Part shown: piece after piece, positions 38,074 to 46,387 of the stretch | Layout: each line of letters begins with the position of its first letter | Numbering within the stretch: the stretch's first letter is position 1 | Assembly: GCF_009720245.1 (NCBI RefSeq) | Contig: NZ_WJSQ01000004.1 | Coordinates: 1-46,387 of the forward strand | DNA: 46,387 nt | Direction: 5' to 3' | DNA from: Sphingomonas segetis | GTDB taxonomy: Bacteria; Pseudomonadota; Alphaproteobacteria; Sphingomonadales; Sphingomonadaceae | Translations under genes and position numbers: made by a program | The notes under the pieces: generated by a model | The model's input: the letters and a program-made list of their open reading frames with translations, nothing else | Told to the model about the DNA's origin: nothing | Databases searched by the model: none

Positions 38074-39397
38074 CGCCCCTTCCGAGCCGCGGCCGGTGCT
38101 CGGCCGCCTCGACCGCTCGGGCCGGCTGATCGCCGCCGACCCCGAGCTCGAGAATCTGCAGCGGGAGGCCGGATCGGATCTCGGTCAGACACTCGCGCTT
38201 CCGCAGGTCGCCGCGGTCGCGCAACTTGCGCGCAAGCTCGGGACGTCCGTCGGGCGCCCGGCAATCGCCGCGTCTGCCGAGAACGACATCGAATTGTGGG
38301 TGAATGCCAAGCCCGAAGGCGATGAGATCGCGCTTTCGCTCGAGGGCTGGACGGTCCGGCCGGCTGCCGGGCCGCGCCTCGCGACGATCCTTGCCGGCGG
38401 CGGCGAGGCAGCGGGCGCAGCGGCGCAGAACGAATGGACGACCGACGAGGAGCTTCGCATCATCTCCCTGTCGTCGGAATTCGCGAACCTGCTCGGAGTC
38501 GAGGTCGCCGAGGCCGCGGGCGCACCTCTCACCCGCATCCTGCGCCTCGAAGAAGACGCGGATGGCGAGATGCCGCTAATCAGCGCGCTCGCCGCGCGGC
38601 GCGGTTTTTCCGGCCAGCGCGCCCGCAGCCGTTCCGACGAGAACTGCATGGTCGTGCTCAACGGCGACGTCGTGACCGCCGCCGACGGAAACTTCGCCGG
38701 CTTTCGCGGTACGGCTGAAAGCGAGAAGCCCTCGGCCGGGCCGGGGGCAGCGCGCCCGATCGGCTTCGATCATGGCCTCGACGAACTGCTGCGGTCGCCG
38801 ATCGACCGGATCATCGAAAGCGCCGAGCAGATCGTCGCCCGTTCCGACGGACCGCTGCGCGGCGATTATGCGAGCTATGGCAACGACATCGCTTCGGCGG
38901 CGCGGCACCTGCTCTCGGTGCTTCGAGCAATGAGCGAGGACCCGACGCACGTCCACGGACTGGTCGATCTTGCCTCGCTCGCCGCCGAAGCGGTGATCAT
39001 GCTCGAATCCTCGGCCGAGGAGCGTGCGGTGCACATCGAGCTCGACCGTCCCGAGCCGCTCAGGGCGAGAGGACAGGAGCGCGCGGTGATCCAGATCCTC
39101 GTCAATCTGATCGTCAACGCGATCCGCTATTCGCCCGAAAGCGGCACCGTTCGGCTGAGCTTTTCCAGGACCGCAGGTACTGCGTCAGTCACCGTGTCCG
39201 ATGAAGGGCCGGGCATTGGCGCAGGCGACGAGCAGCGCATCTTCGAGCGGTTCGAGCGTGCCCATTCGAAAGAGGGCGGCACCGGGCTAGGGCTCGCCAT
39301 CTCGCGCCGGCTCGCGCGCTCGATGGGCGGCGACGTGACGCTCGACAGCGCGCCGGGCGAAGGCGCGCGGTTCACGCTGACCCTGCCGGCGGCGTAA
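38066..39397 (+). CDS. Soluble PAS-containing histidine-kinase-like protein lacking the H-box His
   Basis: 443 aa, no membrane helices. Two PAS-like regions (about 10-105 and 120-215) precede a dimerisation helix pair and an HATPase domain: N box ILVNLIVNAIRYSPESG (Asn351), G1 VSDEGPGIGAGD, F IFERFERAHS, G2 GGTGLGLAISRR. In the H box, where HELRTPL is usual, the protein reads DELLRSPIDRII, with Glu240 in the His position; the nearest His is His236, one helical turn earlier. ATP binding looks intact; autophosphorylation on His does not. No response regulator is adjacent. ATG 38066 was chosen over TTG 38054. Confidence 0.85.
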   Translation: MASAPSEPRPVLGRLDRSGRLIAADPELENLQREAGSDLGQTLALPQVAAVAQLARKLGTSVGRPAIAASAENDIELWVNAKPEGDEIALSLEGWTVRPAAGPRLATILAGGGEAAGAAAQNEWTTDEELRIISLSSEFANLLGVEVAEAAGAPLTRILRLEEDADGEMPLISALAARRGFSGQRARSRSDENCMVVLNGDVVTAADGNFAGFRGTAESEKPSAGPGAARPIGFDHGLDELLRSPIDRIIESAEQIVARSDGPLRGDYASYGNDIASAARHLLSVLRAMSEDPTHVHGLVDLASLAAEAVIMLESSAEERAVHIELDRPEPLRARGQERAVIQILVNLIVNAIRYSPESGTVRLSFSRTAGTASVTVSDEGPGIGAGDEQRIFERFERAHSKEGGTGLGLAISRRLARSMGGDVTLDSAPGEGARFTLTLPAA

Positions 39398-39413
39398 CGC
39401 TGAAGTTCAAAGA

Positions 39414-40700
39414 CTAACGCTGGTCGACGGGCACATAGTCGCGCTGCGTGTGGCCGGTGTAGAGCTGGCGCGGTCGGCCGATCTTCTGCTCGGGATCGGC
39501 GATCATCTCGTTCCACTGCGCGACCCAGCCGACCGTCCTCGCAAGCGCGAACAGTGCGGTGAACATGTCTGTCGGGAAGCCGATCGCGTTGAGGATCACG
39601 CCTGAATAGAAATCGACGTTGGGGTAAAGCTTCTTCTCGATGAAATAGTCGTCATTGAGCGCGATCTGCTCGAGCTCCTTCGCGACGTCGAGCACCGGGT
39701 CCGAGATGTTGAGCTCCTTGAGCACCTCGTCGGCGGTCGCCTTCATCACCTTCGCGCGGGGGTCGAAATTCTTGTAGACGCGGTGGCCGAAGCCCATCAG
39801 CCGGAACGGGTCGTCCTTATCCTTGGCGCGGGCGATATATTCGGGGATTCGCTTCACGTCGCCGATCTCGCGCAGCATGTTGAGCGCGGCTTCGTTCGCG
39901 CCGCCGTGTGCCGGCCCCCACAGGCAGGCGATGCCGGCCGCGATGCAGGCGAACGGGTTGGCCCCAGACGAGCCGGCGAGCCGCACGGTCGAGGTCGAGG
40001 CGTTCTGCTCGTGGTCGGCGTGAAGGATGAAGATCCGCCGCATCGCATTCTCGACGATCGGGTTCACTTCATAAGGTTCGGCCGGGACGCCGAACGTCAT
40101 GCGCAGGAAGTTGCCGGTGTAGCTAAGGCTGTTCAGCGGGTACATGAACGGCTGGCCGAGCGAATATTTGAACGCCATCGCAACCAGCGTCGGCATCTTC
40201 GCGATCAGCCGGTGCGAGGCGATCATCCGCTGCTCGGGGTCGGTGATGTCGGTGCTGTCGTGGTAGAAGGCCGAAAGCGCTCCGACGACGCCGCACATGA
40301 TCGCCATCGGGTGCGCGTCGCGCCGGAAGCCGCGGAAAAAGGTCGCGAGCTGCTCGTGGACCATCGTGTGACGGCTGATCGTATAAGTGAAATGGTCGAG
40401 CTCTGCGGCGGTCGGGAGCTCGCCCTGGAGTAGCAGGTAGGCGACTTCCATGAAGCTCGACTGCTCGGCCAATTGATCGATCGGGTAGCCGCGGTGGAGG
40501 AGGATGCCCTTTTCGCCGTCGATATAGGTAATCGCGCTCTCGCAGCTGGCGGTCGAGGTGAAGCCCGGGTCGTAGGTGAACATGCCCGTCTGCGGGTACA
40601 GCTTGCGAATGTCGACGACCTCGGGACCGACTGTCCCTTCGAGGACCGGGTAATCGTGGTCGCCACCCGGCATTTTCATCGAGACGGTTTGATCGGTCAT
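39414..40700 (-). CDS. gltA: Citrate synthase
   Basis: Condenses acetyl-CoA and oxaloacetate at the TCA entry. The 428-aa product is the large hexameric Gram-negative (NADH-sensitive) type. Motifs are [15 protein letters not shown], the active-site His in [16 protein letters not shown], His/Arg in [13 protein letters not shown], and the Asp in [14 protein letters not shown]. The start ATG overlaps the gltX stop by 4 nt. Convergent with the kinase-like gene, 16 nt apart. Confidence 0.97.
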   Translation of the reverse strand: MTDQTVSMKMPGGDHDYPVLEGTVGPEVVDIRKLYPQTGMFTYDPGFTSTASCESAITYIDGEKGILLHRGYPIDQLAEQSSFMEVAYLLLQGELPTAAELDHFTYTISRHTMVHEQLATFFRGFRRDAHPMAIMCGVVGALSAFYHDSTDITDPEQRMIASHRLIAKMPTLVAMAFKYSLGQPFMYPLNSLSYTGNFLRMTFGVPAEPYEVNPIVENAMRRIFILHADHEQNASTSTVRLAGSSGANPFACIAAGIACLWGPAHGGANEAALNMLREIGDVKRIPEYIARAKDKDDPFRLMGFGHRVYKNFDPRAKVMKATADEVLKELNISDPVLDVAKELEQIALNDDYFIEKKLYPNVDFYSGVILNAIGFPTDMFTALFALARTVGWVAQWNEMIADPEQKIGRPRQLYTGHTQRDYVPVDQR

Positions 40701-42094
40701 TCATTCGGCTCCATCTGGTCGGCGATGCGGGCCAGGCTCTCTTCGCGCCCGAGCAACGCCAGAACATCAAAAATCCCCGGAGACGTCGTGCGCCCCGTCA
40801 GTGCTGCGCGGAGGGGCTGCGCAAGCTTGCCGAGCTTGACGCCGCCAGCCTCGGCGACTTCGCGCACCGCTGCCTCTAACGAGGCTGCGTCCCATTCCGC
40901 AAGTGTGGCAAGCTTCCCATGCGCCGCAGCAAGCAGGGCGCGGGAATCGGTTGTAAGGAGCGACGCGGCACCCTCGTCGACGTCGAGCGGCCGCGTCGTG
41001 AACAGGAAGACTGCGCCGTCCGCCAGCTGGACGAGCGTGTTCGCGCGCGGCTTGAGCTCCGGCATCGCCTCAACAAGCAGCGGCTTCTGGTCGTCGGTGA
41101 GCCCGAGCCGAGTGGCGACGAGGTCGGCCAGGCGGCCGTCGTCCGCCTCGCGGATGTAATGGCCGTTCAGATTCTCGAGCTTCTTGAAGTCGAACCGCGA
41201 CGGCGACTTGCCGACATGATCGAGGTCGAACCATTGGACCGCCTGCTCGCGCGAGATGATCTCGTCGTCGCCATGCCCCCAGCCGAGCCTCAGCAGGTAA
41301 TTGCCAACTGCTTCGGGAAGCAGGCCGAGCTCGTCGCGGTAGGAGTCGACCCCGAGCGCGCCGTGGCGCTTGCTGAGCTTGGCGCCGTCGGGGCCGTGGA
41401 TCAGCGGCACATGGGCGTAGACCGGTTCGGGCCAGCCCATCGCCCGGATGATCGCCAGCTGGCGAAAGGCGTTGTTGAGATGGTCGTCGCCGCGGATCAC
41501 GTGGGTGACTCCCATGTCGTGATCGTCGACGACGACCGCAAGCATGTAGGTCGGGCTCCCGTCGGAACGGAGCAGGATGAAATCGTCGATCTCGGCGTTC
41601 TGGACGGTGACGCGGCCCTGCACGCGGTCGTCGATCACCGTCTCGCCCTCGCGCGGCGCCTTGATGCGGATCACGAACGGCTTGCCGGCCTGCTCTTCGG
41701 CAATGTCGCGCCATGGGCTGTCGATGCGGAACGGCCGCCGCTCGCGCTGCGCGGCTTCGCGCTGCCCGGTGAGCTCTTCCGGCGTCATGTAGCAGCGATA
41801 GGCGGCACCGCTCTCGAGCATCCGGTGCGCGATGTCTGCGTGACGCGCCCAGAATTGCGACTGGTAATATTCGTGGCCGTCCCAATCCAGCCCGAGCCAG
41901 CGCATGCCGTCGAGGATGGCGTCGATCGCTTCGCCGGTCGAGCGGGCCTTGTCGGTATCCTCGATGCGCAGCAGGAACTTGCCGCCGTGATGACGCGCGA
42001 AAAGCCAGTTGAAGAGGGCCGTGCGCGCTCCGCCGATGTGCAGGAATCCGGTGGGTGATGGCGCGAACCGGGTGACGACTGGACGTGAACTCAT
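40697..42094 (-). CDS. gltX: Glutamate--tRNA ligase
   Basis: Class I aminoacyl-tRNA synthetase. From ATG 42094 the protein is 465 aa and begins [20 protein letters not shown], containing the HIGH motif (HIGG). The KMSKS-equivalent is [10 protein letters not shown], and [11 protein letters not shown] and [10 protein letters not shown] line the active site. Whether it is discriminating or charges both tRNAGlu and tRNAGln is not decided here. The frame extends to TTG 42136, but that adds a non-homologous leader. It is coupled to gltA by an ATGA overlap. Confidence 0.97.
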   Translation of the reverse strand: MSSRPVVTRFAPSPTGFLHIGGARTALFNWLFARHHGGKFLLRIEDTDKARSTGEAIDAILDGMRWLGLDWDGHEYYQSQFWARHADIAHRMLESGAAYRCYMTPEELTGQREAAQRERRPFRIDSPWRDIAEEQAGKPFVIRIKAPREGETVIDDRVQGRVTVQNAEIDDFILLRSDGSPTYMLAVVVDDHDMGVTHVIRGDDHLNNAFRQLAIIRAMGWPEPVYAHVPLIHGPDGAKLSKRHGALGVDSYRDELGLLPEAVGNYLLRLGWGHGDDEIISREQAVQWFDLDHVGKSPSRFDFKKLENLNGHYIREADDGRLADLVATRLGLTDDQKPLLVEAMPELKPRANTLVQLADGAVFLFTTRPLDVDEGAASLLTTDSRALLAAAHGKLATLAEWDAASLEAAVREVAEAGGVKLGKLAQPLRAALTGRTTSPGIFDVLALLGREESLARIADQMEPNE

Positions 42095-42135
42095 GCTTGC
42101 GCTGAGGCGCGCTTTCCTCTCTGGTTCATGCTGCA

Positions 42136-44271
42136 ATGCAATGGACGAGCGCCCCTAACATAGGGGAAGCGCCTCTTCCACAGCGTGCTCGGGGCTATTG
42201 GAAGGCGCGATATTTCGCTGCCGGGGAGGGGCTGGAAAAGCTCCTCGAGGCGGAGCGCACGCAGCTCCCGCCATGGGTGGTCGTCGGTTTCGGGAGCGGG
42301 ATCGCGGCCTGGTTCGCGCTCGGCGACCCGCGGCAGTGGCAGGCAATGCTGTGCCTCGGCGCGGCGCTGGGGCTGGCAGGCTTCGTGCTCGGCAGCGGAC
42401 GCTCGGGACGCTCGCTGGGCTGGTTCGCGCTTGCGGCGACACTCGGCTGCGCGTTGGTCTGGGCGCGATCGATCCTTGTCGAACAACCTCGGCTGACGCG
42501 CCCGACCGTCACCCAGTTCGCCGGCACGGTAAAGTCCGTCGACCATCTCGTGGCGCGAGAGGCGACACGTGTGCTGATCAGCTCGAACACGCCCGGGCTT
42601 CCGCCATGGCTGCGGCTGTCGATCGACGACGACAAAGTGCCGCCGGGAATTGCGCCGGGCGCAGTGATCCAGGTTCGCGCACGGCTGGCGCCACCGCCGC
42701 CTATGGCGCTGCCTGGCACTTACGATTTCGCGCGCGATGCGTGGTTCCGAGGGCTCGGCGGGGTCGGCAAGCCGCTCGGCCCGGTGACCGTCGTGCGGGC
42801 CGGGGAGGGGCGCGGCCTCGATCGGGTGCGCGCGGGACTGCGGCAGCATATAGAGCAGCGGCTCGACGCCGGTCCGGCGGGGATCGCGGTGGCACTGGCG
42901 ACGGGCGACCAGAATGGGGTTGGCGAAGAGGACGCCGACGCGATGCGCCGCTCGGGGCTTACCCACCTGTTGTCGGTGAGCGGGCTCCACATCGCGGCCG
43001 TGGTCGCCTTCGCGATGCTCGTCAGCCTGAAGCTCCTCGCGCTCAGCGAACGGCTCGCATTGAGATTGAACCTGGTTCTCGTCTCGGCAGGCGTCGCCGC
43101 GGCGGCGGGCGTGGGCTACACCATGCTGACCGGCGCGCAGGTGCCGACGGTTAGAAGCTGCGTCGCCGCTTTGCTGATCCTCGGCGGCATCGCTCTTGGC
43201 CGGGATGCACTGAGCATGCGGCTGATCGCCACCGGCGCGATGGTTGTCCTGCTCTTCCGCCCGGAGGCGCTGGCCGGCGCCAGCTTCCAGATGAGCTTTG
43301 CAGCGGTGACAGCGATCGTCGCACTTCATTCGACCCGTTTGGCCCGGCGCCTGCTTCAGCGGCGCGATGAGGATATGGTCGCGCGGACAGGGCGGGCGTT
43401 GCTCGGAATTGTGGCGACCGGTCTCGCGGTCGAGATCGCGCTCGCCCCGCTCGCGCTCTACCATTTCCACCGCGCCGGACTTTATGGAGTGTTCGCCAAT
43501 ATCGTCGCTATCCCGTTGACGACGTTCGTGATCATGCCGAGCGAAGCGGCGGCGCTCGCACTCGATGCGGTCGGATGGGGGCAGCCATTCTGGTGGATAT
43601 GCAGCCTCGCTCTCCAGGGGCTGCTGCTCCTGGCCCACGCAGTTGCATCGACATCAGGAGCGGTGGCGCTGTTGCCGTCGATGCCGGGCTGGGCTTTCGC
43701 GTTGTTGGTCGCGGGCGGCATTTGGCTGTGCCTGTGGAACACACGGCTGCGCCTCGCGGGGCTGGTGCCGATTGCCGCAGGCGGCCTCGCCGCGGCGCTG
43801 GCGCCGTCACCCGACCTGCTGGTGACCGGCGACGGTGTTCACCTCGCGGTGGTCGACCGGGGCACGCCACTGCTGCTGCGCGAGCGGACCGGCGATTACG
43901 TGCGCAGCCTGATGGCGGAGGCCGCGGGCTTCGACGGCGATCCGGAGGACCTTGGCTCGCGTCCCTACAGTGCCTGCTCGAGGGATGCCTGCGTCGCGCT
44001 CGTTCGGAGCGCCGGAACCGAATGGCGGCTGCTCGCGACGCGTTCGCGAACCTTCATCGAATGGCGGACGTTCACCCGGGCCTGCGCCGAATCGGACATC
44101 GTCGTTGCCGACCGCCGTCTCCCGCGCGCCTGCACGCCCCGATGGCTCAAGCTCGACGCGTCCGCGCTCCGGCGCACCGGCGGACTTGCTATCTACCTCG
44201 GAAGCAAGCCGCGGGTCGACAGTGTCGCCGGCCGCGTCGGTGTGCACCCGTGGGCGCAATTCGAACGCTAG
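42136..44271 (+). CDS. comEC: ComEC/Rec2 family DNA-uptake channel
   Basis: Inner-membrane channel for single-stranded DNA import in competence. 711 aa: an N-terminal soluble OB-like region (about 105-220, DUF4131), then about ten helices with the competence-domain motifs [20 protein letters not shown] and [19 protein letters not shown]. The C-terminal part (about 560-711) occupies the place of the metallo-beta-lactamase-like domain but lacks the HxHxDH zinc motif; it reads [15 protein letters not shown] and [19 protein letters not shown] instead. ATG 42136 lies 41 nt from the divergent gltX start, so their promoters must be compressed or overlap. Confidence 0.9.
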   Translation: MQWTSAPNIGEAPLPQRARGYWKARYFAAGEGLEKLLEAERTQLPPWVVVGFGSGIAAWFALGDPRQWQAMLCLGAALGLAGFVLGSGRSGRSLGWFALAATLGCALVWARSILVEQPRLTRPTVTQFAGTVKSVDHLVAREATRVLISSNTPGLPPWLRLSIDDDKVPPGIAPGAVIQVRARLAPPPPMALPGTYDFARDAWFRGLGGVGKPLGPVTVVRAGEGRGLDRVRAGLRQHIEQRLDAGPAGIAVALATGDQNGVGEEDADAMRRSGLTHLLSVSGLHIAAVVAFAMLVSLKLLALSERLALRLNLVLVSAGVAAAAGVGYTMLTGAQVPTVRSCVAALLILGGIALGRDALSMRLIATGAMVVLLFRPEALAGASFQMSFAAVTAIVALHSTRLARRLLQRRDEDMVARTGRALLGIVATGLAVEIALAPLALYHFHRAGLYGVFANIVAIPLTTFVIMPSEAAALALDAVGWGQPFWWICSLALQGLLLLAHAVASTSGAVALLPSMPGWAFALLVAGGIWLCLWNTRLRLAGLVPIAAGGLAAALAPSPDLLVTGDGVHLAVVDRGTPLLLRERTGDYVRSLMAEAAGFDGDPEDLGSRPYSACSRDACVALVRSAGTEWRLLATRSRTFIEWRTFTRACAESDIVVADRRLPRACTPRWLKLDASALRRTGGLAIYLGSKPRVDSVAGRVGVHPWAQFER

Positions 44272-44277
44272 CGTTCG
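44262..44277. terminator. Palindrome over two convergent stop codons
   Basis: CGAACGCTAGCGTTCG is a perfect 16-bp palindrome. Its central CTAG provides TAG for comEC on the plus strand and TAG for the VOC gene on the minus strand. There is no T tract, so intrinsic termination is only possible, not shown. Confidence 0.4.
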
Positions 44278-44612
44278 CTCCAGACTGCGAGCTCGCTTCC
44301 CGACGGATCGATGAAGTGAAAGCGTCGACCGCCGGGGAAGCTGAAAATCGGCTTGGCGATCACGCCTCCGGCTTTCGACACGGCGTCGAAAGCGGCTTCG
44401 AGGTCGTCGACCCGCACCACCGGCAGCGGGGCGGAAAGCGCGTCGGTTGGGTCGCCCTGCAAGCCGACGTCGGTCGTCCCGTTTGTCGTCGCCGAATAGC
44501 TCGGTCCGTAATCGGTGAACTTCCAGCCGAACGCCTTGGCGTAAAAAGCGCGGGTCAGTTCATGAGCGGTCGCGCTCGGCAGCTCGACATAGTCGATTCG
44601 GGCACCGTCCAT
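44268..44612 (-). CDS. VOC-family protein downstream of lexA
   Basis: 114-aa small VOC-fold protein (IDYVELPSATAHELTRAFYA, KAFGWKFTDYGPSY, GGRRFHFIDPSGSELAVWSE). Of the usual metal ligands, the C-terminal Glu (ELAVWSE) is visible, but the N-terminal position reads Tyr/Glu (DYVELP) rather than His, so metal binding is uncertain. It starts 1 nt after the lexA stop and so is probably in the LexA-controlled transcript. Exact function unknown. Confidence 0.85.
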   Translation of the reverse strand: MDGARIDYVELPSATAHELTRAFYAKAFGWKFTDYGPSYSATTNGTTDVGLQGDPTDALSAPLPVVRVDDLEAAFDAVSKAGGVIAKPIFSFPGGRRFHFIDPSGSELAVWSER

Positions 44613-44613
44613 G

Positions 44614-45261
44614 TCAGTAGCGCCGGATCAGGCCGGCGAGGCGGCCCTGGATCTGGACCCGTCCCTCTTCGTAGCGCTGCGGCTCGTAGCGGGAATTCGC
44701 CGGGTCGAGACGGATCATCCGACCCTCTCGGCGGAACGTCTTGAGCGTCGCTTCCGCATTGTCGATCAGCGCCACGACGATCTCTCCTTCGCGCGCGACG
44801 TCGACCTTCCGAATCAGCGCGAAATCGCCGTCGAGAATGCCTTCCTCGACCATCGAATCGCCTGAAACCTCGAGCGCATAATGTTCGCCCGGCCCGAGCA
44901 GGGCCGAGGGGACTGCGAACGTTTCGGTCCCCTGCAGGGCCTCGATCGGGGTACCGGCCGCGATCCTGCCGTGGAGCGGGATTTCGAGCGTGTCGTTCGC
45001 CGGCGCAGGCACCACGGGCCGGATCGGAGTCACCGTCGCGCTGAGCGTCTCCGGCAGCTTGAGCACCTCGAGCGCACGCGCGCGATTGGGCAGCCGGCGG
45101 ATGAACCCGCGTTCCTCGAGCGCCGAAATCAGCCGGTGGACGCCCGACTTGGACTTGAGTTCGAGCGCCTCGCGCATCTCGTCGAAGCTGGGGCTGACAC
45201 CATCCTGCTTCAGGCGCTCGTCGATGAACATCAGAAGTTCGCGTTGCTTGGCGGTGAGCAT
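44614..45261 (-). CDS. lexA: LexA repressor
   Basis: SOS-response repressor and self-cleaving serine protease. 215 aa: an N-terminal winged helix ([20 protein letters not shown], then [20 protein letters not shown]), cleavage site Ala102-Gly103 ([11 protein letters not shown]), catalytic Ser136 ([11 protein letters not shown]) and Lys174 (ATLKTFRR). The alphaproteobacterial-type operator lies 26 nt upstream, so autoregulation is expected. A VOC gene follows in the same unit. Confidence 0.97.
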   Translation of the reverse strand: MLTAKQRELLMFIDERLKQDGVSPSFDEMREALELKSKSGVHRLISALEERGFIRRLPNRARALEVLKLPETLSATVTPIRPVVPAPANDTLEIPLHGRIAAGTPIEALQGTETFAVPSALLGPGEHYALEVSGDSMVEEGILDGDFALIRKVDVAREGEIVVALIDNAEATLKTFRREGRMIRLDPANSRYEPQRYEEGRVQIQGRLAGLIRRY

Positions 45262-45286
45262 CGGCTGTCCCCGTCATCCTGGAATA

Positions 45287-45301
45287 GAACGAACAGGGAA
45301 C
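45287..45301 (-). promoter_or_regulatory. LexA operator (SOS box)
   Basis: On the minus strand GTTCCCTGTTCGTTC, a perfect match to the alphaproteobacterial LexA box GTTC-N7-GTTC. It lies immediately downstream of the predicted -10 element, where binding would block initiation of lexA. Confidence 0.85.
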
Positions 45302-45329
45302 GTGTAGGCAACGCGGCGACGCGCGTCAA
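45301..45329 (-). promoter_or_regulatory. lexA promoter
   Basis: Minus-strand -35 TTGACG (45324-45329, 5 of 6), spacer of 17 nt, -10 TACACG (45301-45306, 3 of 6). The last G of the -10 is the first base of the SOS box. Confidence 0.5.
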
Positions 45330-45337
45330 GCGGTCCG

Positions 45338-46387
45338 TCAGCCGCCGTTGCGAGTCATGCGATTCTTCAGGGCCTGGATCGCGCTGTCGTTACGCTCGAC
45401 GCCGACTTCCTTGCGCATCGCCGCGAGGAATTCCTGCGCATATTCCTGCGACACGGCTTCCTGCAGCTCGTTCTGCATGCGCCCGATGAGCGCGGGCTGA
45501 AGGAGCGCGTTGCCCGGCGTGATCTTGTCGACCTTGACGATGAAGAAGCCGCGGCCCTCGGGGTCCGGGACCATCCGGCTCTTACCTTCGGCGAGCGTGA
45601 AGAGCATCTTGATCGGGGCGGGTACCGGACCCTGCGCCGTTGCGACCTGAATCCTGCGGGCGGCGAGGGGCTGCACCGGCGGAAGCGGGGCGCCGCTCTG
45701 CTTCATCGCCTCGGCAAGCGGGGTTCCGCGCTGGACCCTGGCTTCGATCTGCGCGGCGACGGAACGGGCGCGCTCGAGCGCCTTGCTGTCGATCCAGTCG
45801 CTTGCGACGCGATCGCGGACCTGCGCCAGCGGCGCTGGCGCGGCGGTGACGACCTGCGCCGGCGAGATCATGGCATAGCCCCGGTCATCGCCAAGGCTCA
45901 CGATTTCGGGCGGGTCGTTGGTCTCGATCTCGAAAGCGGCTTTGAGCGCCGGCGCAAGCTCGGGCGGCAGCTTGAACGTGGGGTCCGAACGCGCCGCGCC
46001 GGTCGCGGTGAGGAGCGGCGTATTCGTGACCGTCAGCTTCGACTTGGCTGCGACTTCGCTGAAGCTGCTGCCGTTGTCGACCGCGTCCTGGACGCCGCCG
46101 ACGAGCTCCTCGATCGCGCCGCTGCGCTTGTCGGCGGTCAGCTTGGCCTGGATTTCCGAACGCGCCTGATCGAGCGTCTTGCCGCCGGTCGTCTTGACCG
46201 AGTCGACCTTCGCGACCGCCCAGCCGAAGTCGGTCTGGACGGGGCCGACGACGCCGCCGGAAGGGGCCGCGAAAACTGCAGCGGCGGCCGTGTCGCCAGC
46301 GATGGATGCATAGGCCTCGCGTGTCTGGTCGGTCAGCGTCGTGACGGCCGCGTTGGCACCGGCCGGCGCGGCGGCGGCGGCGATCGT
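45338..46387 (-). CDS. PpiD/SurA-type periplasmic peptidyl-prolyl isomerase, C-terminal part
   Basis: The frame is open to the window edge (350 codons), so the N-terminus with any signal or anchor helix is missing. The first part includes FAAPSGGVVGPVQTDFGWAV and AKVDSV, the second half of a parvulin domain. A helical region (SEIQAKLTADKRSGAIEELV) and a second globular stretch ending KNRMTRNGG follow. PpiD-type foldases help outer-membrane and periplasmic proteins fold. GTG 45901 is only an internal codon; homologous sequence continues through it. The gene is upstream of lexA on the same strand order but has its own stop at 45338. Confidence 0.85.
   Translation of the reverse strand, partial: TIAAAAAPAGANAAVTTLTDQTREAYASIAGDTAAAAVFAAPSGGVVGPVQTDFGWAVAKVDSVKTTGGKTLDQARSEIQAKLTADKRSGAIEELVGGVQDAVDNGSSFSEVAAKSKLTVTNTPLLTATGAARSDPTFKLPPELAPALKAAFEIETNDPPEIVSLGDDRGYAMISPAQVVTAAPAPLAQVRDRVASDWIDSKALERARSVAAQIEARVQRGTPLAEAMKQSGAPLPPVQPLAARRIQVATAQGPVPAPIKMLFTLAEGKSRMVPDPEGRGFFIVKVDKITPGNALLQPALIGRMQNELQEAVSQEYAQEFLAAMRKEVGVERNDSAIQALKNRMTRNGG

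Noticed and set aside
43801-44271. ComEC C-terminus as a frameshifted metallo-beta-lactamase domain
   Set aside because: The frame is intact, and the divergent, zinc-motif-less C-terminus is a form I recall from alphaproteobacterial ComEC, so it is not damage.

Overview
The window is a contiguous, densely coding, high-GC chromosomal segment. It looks like an alphaproteobacterium, most likely a sphingomonad. The basis is the full nuoA-N set with separate nuoC and nuoD, an alphaproteobacterial LexA box (GTTC-N7-GTTC) before lexA, DUF1467, DUF2336 and DUF6065 proteins, a zapA-6S RNA-fau locus, and dispersed palindromic repeats of types common in sphingomonad genomes. No phage, transposase, CRISPR array, rRNA or tRNA was recognised. 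Taxonomy is an inference from gene content only.

Layout. 1-2132: 3' part of a GH31 glycosidase. 2122-3405 (minus): a coiled-coil protein, zapA, a well-folded 6S RNA with its own promoter, and 5-formyl-THF cyclo-ligase. 3523-9876: central carbon operon tkt-gap-pgk-VOC-fba(class I)-thiE. 9931-14445: a DUF6065/2OG-oxygenase fusion, DUF72 (minus), an M23 peptidase, efp and an inositol-phosphatase family gene. 14522-30018: the 14-gene NADH:quinone oxidoreductase (complex I) operon. It also holds two tiny single-helix membrane ORFs (between nuoE/F and nuoF/G) and palindromic elements of four sequence types at five gene junctions. 30015-33422: birA, coaX, rnj and DUF1467 follow with overlapping or near-overlapping ends and probably share the nuo transcript. 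33419-39397: a large membrane-anchored coiled-coil protein (minus), a nucleotidyltransferase/CDP-alcohol-transferase-like fusion that seems catalytically dead, a DUF2336 protein and a soluble histidine-kinase-like protein without the usual H-box histidine. 39414-46387: gltX-gltA (minus), comEC, lexA-VOC (minus) and the C-terminal part of a PpiD/SurA-type foldase (minus).

How the parts fit. Translational coupling is pervasive: ATGA, TGATG or CTGA junctions occur at tkt/gap, pgk/VOC, nuoB/C, nuoC/D, nuoF/small ORF, nuoH/I, nuoK/L, nuoM/N, nuoN/birA, coaX/rnj, rnj/DUF1467 and gltX/gltA. Within nuo, the junctions that are not overlapping are mostly those carrying palindromic repeats, and these repeats end 3-15 nt before the next start codon. 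Two genes (birA and the M23 peptidase) have no plausible ATG/GTG/TTG start and appear to use CTG.

The items most worth a second look are the repeat-studded nuo junctions (one repeat is translated as the tail of NuoC), the two micro-ORFs in nuo, the degenerate IPCT/DIPPS-like fusion, the H-box-less kinase next to DUF2336, and the complete 6S RNA whose -10 element overlaps the zapA stop codon.
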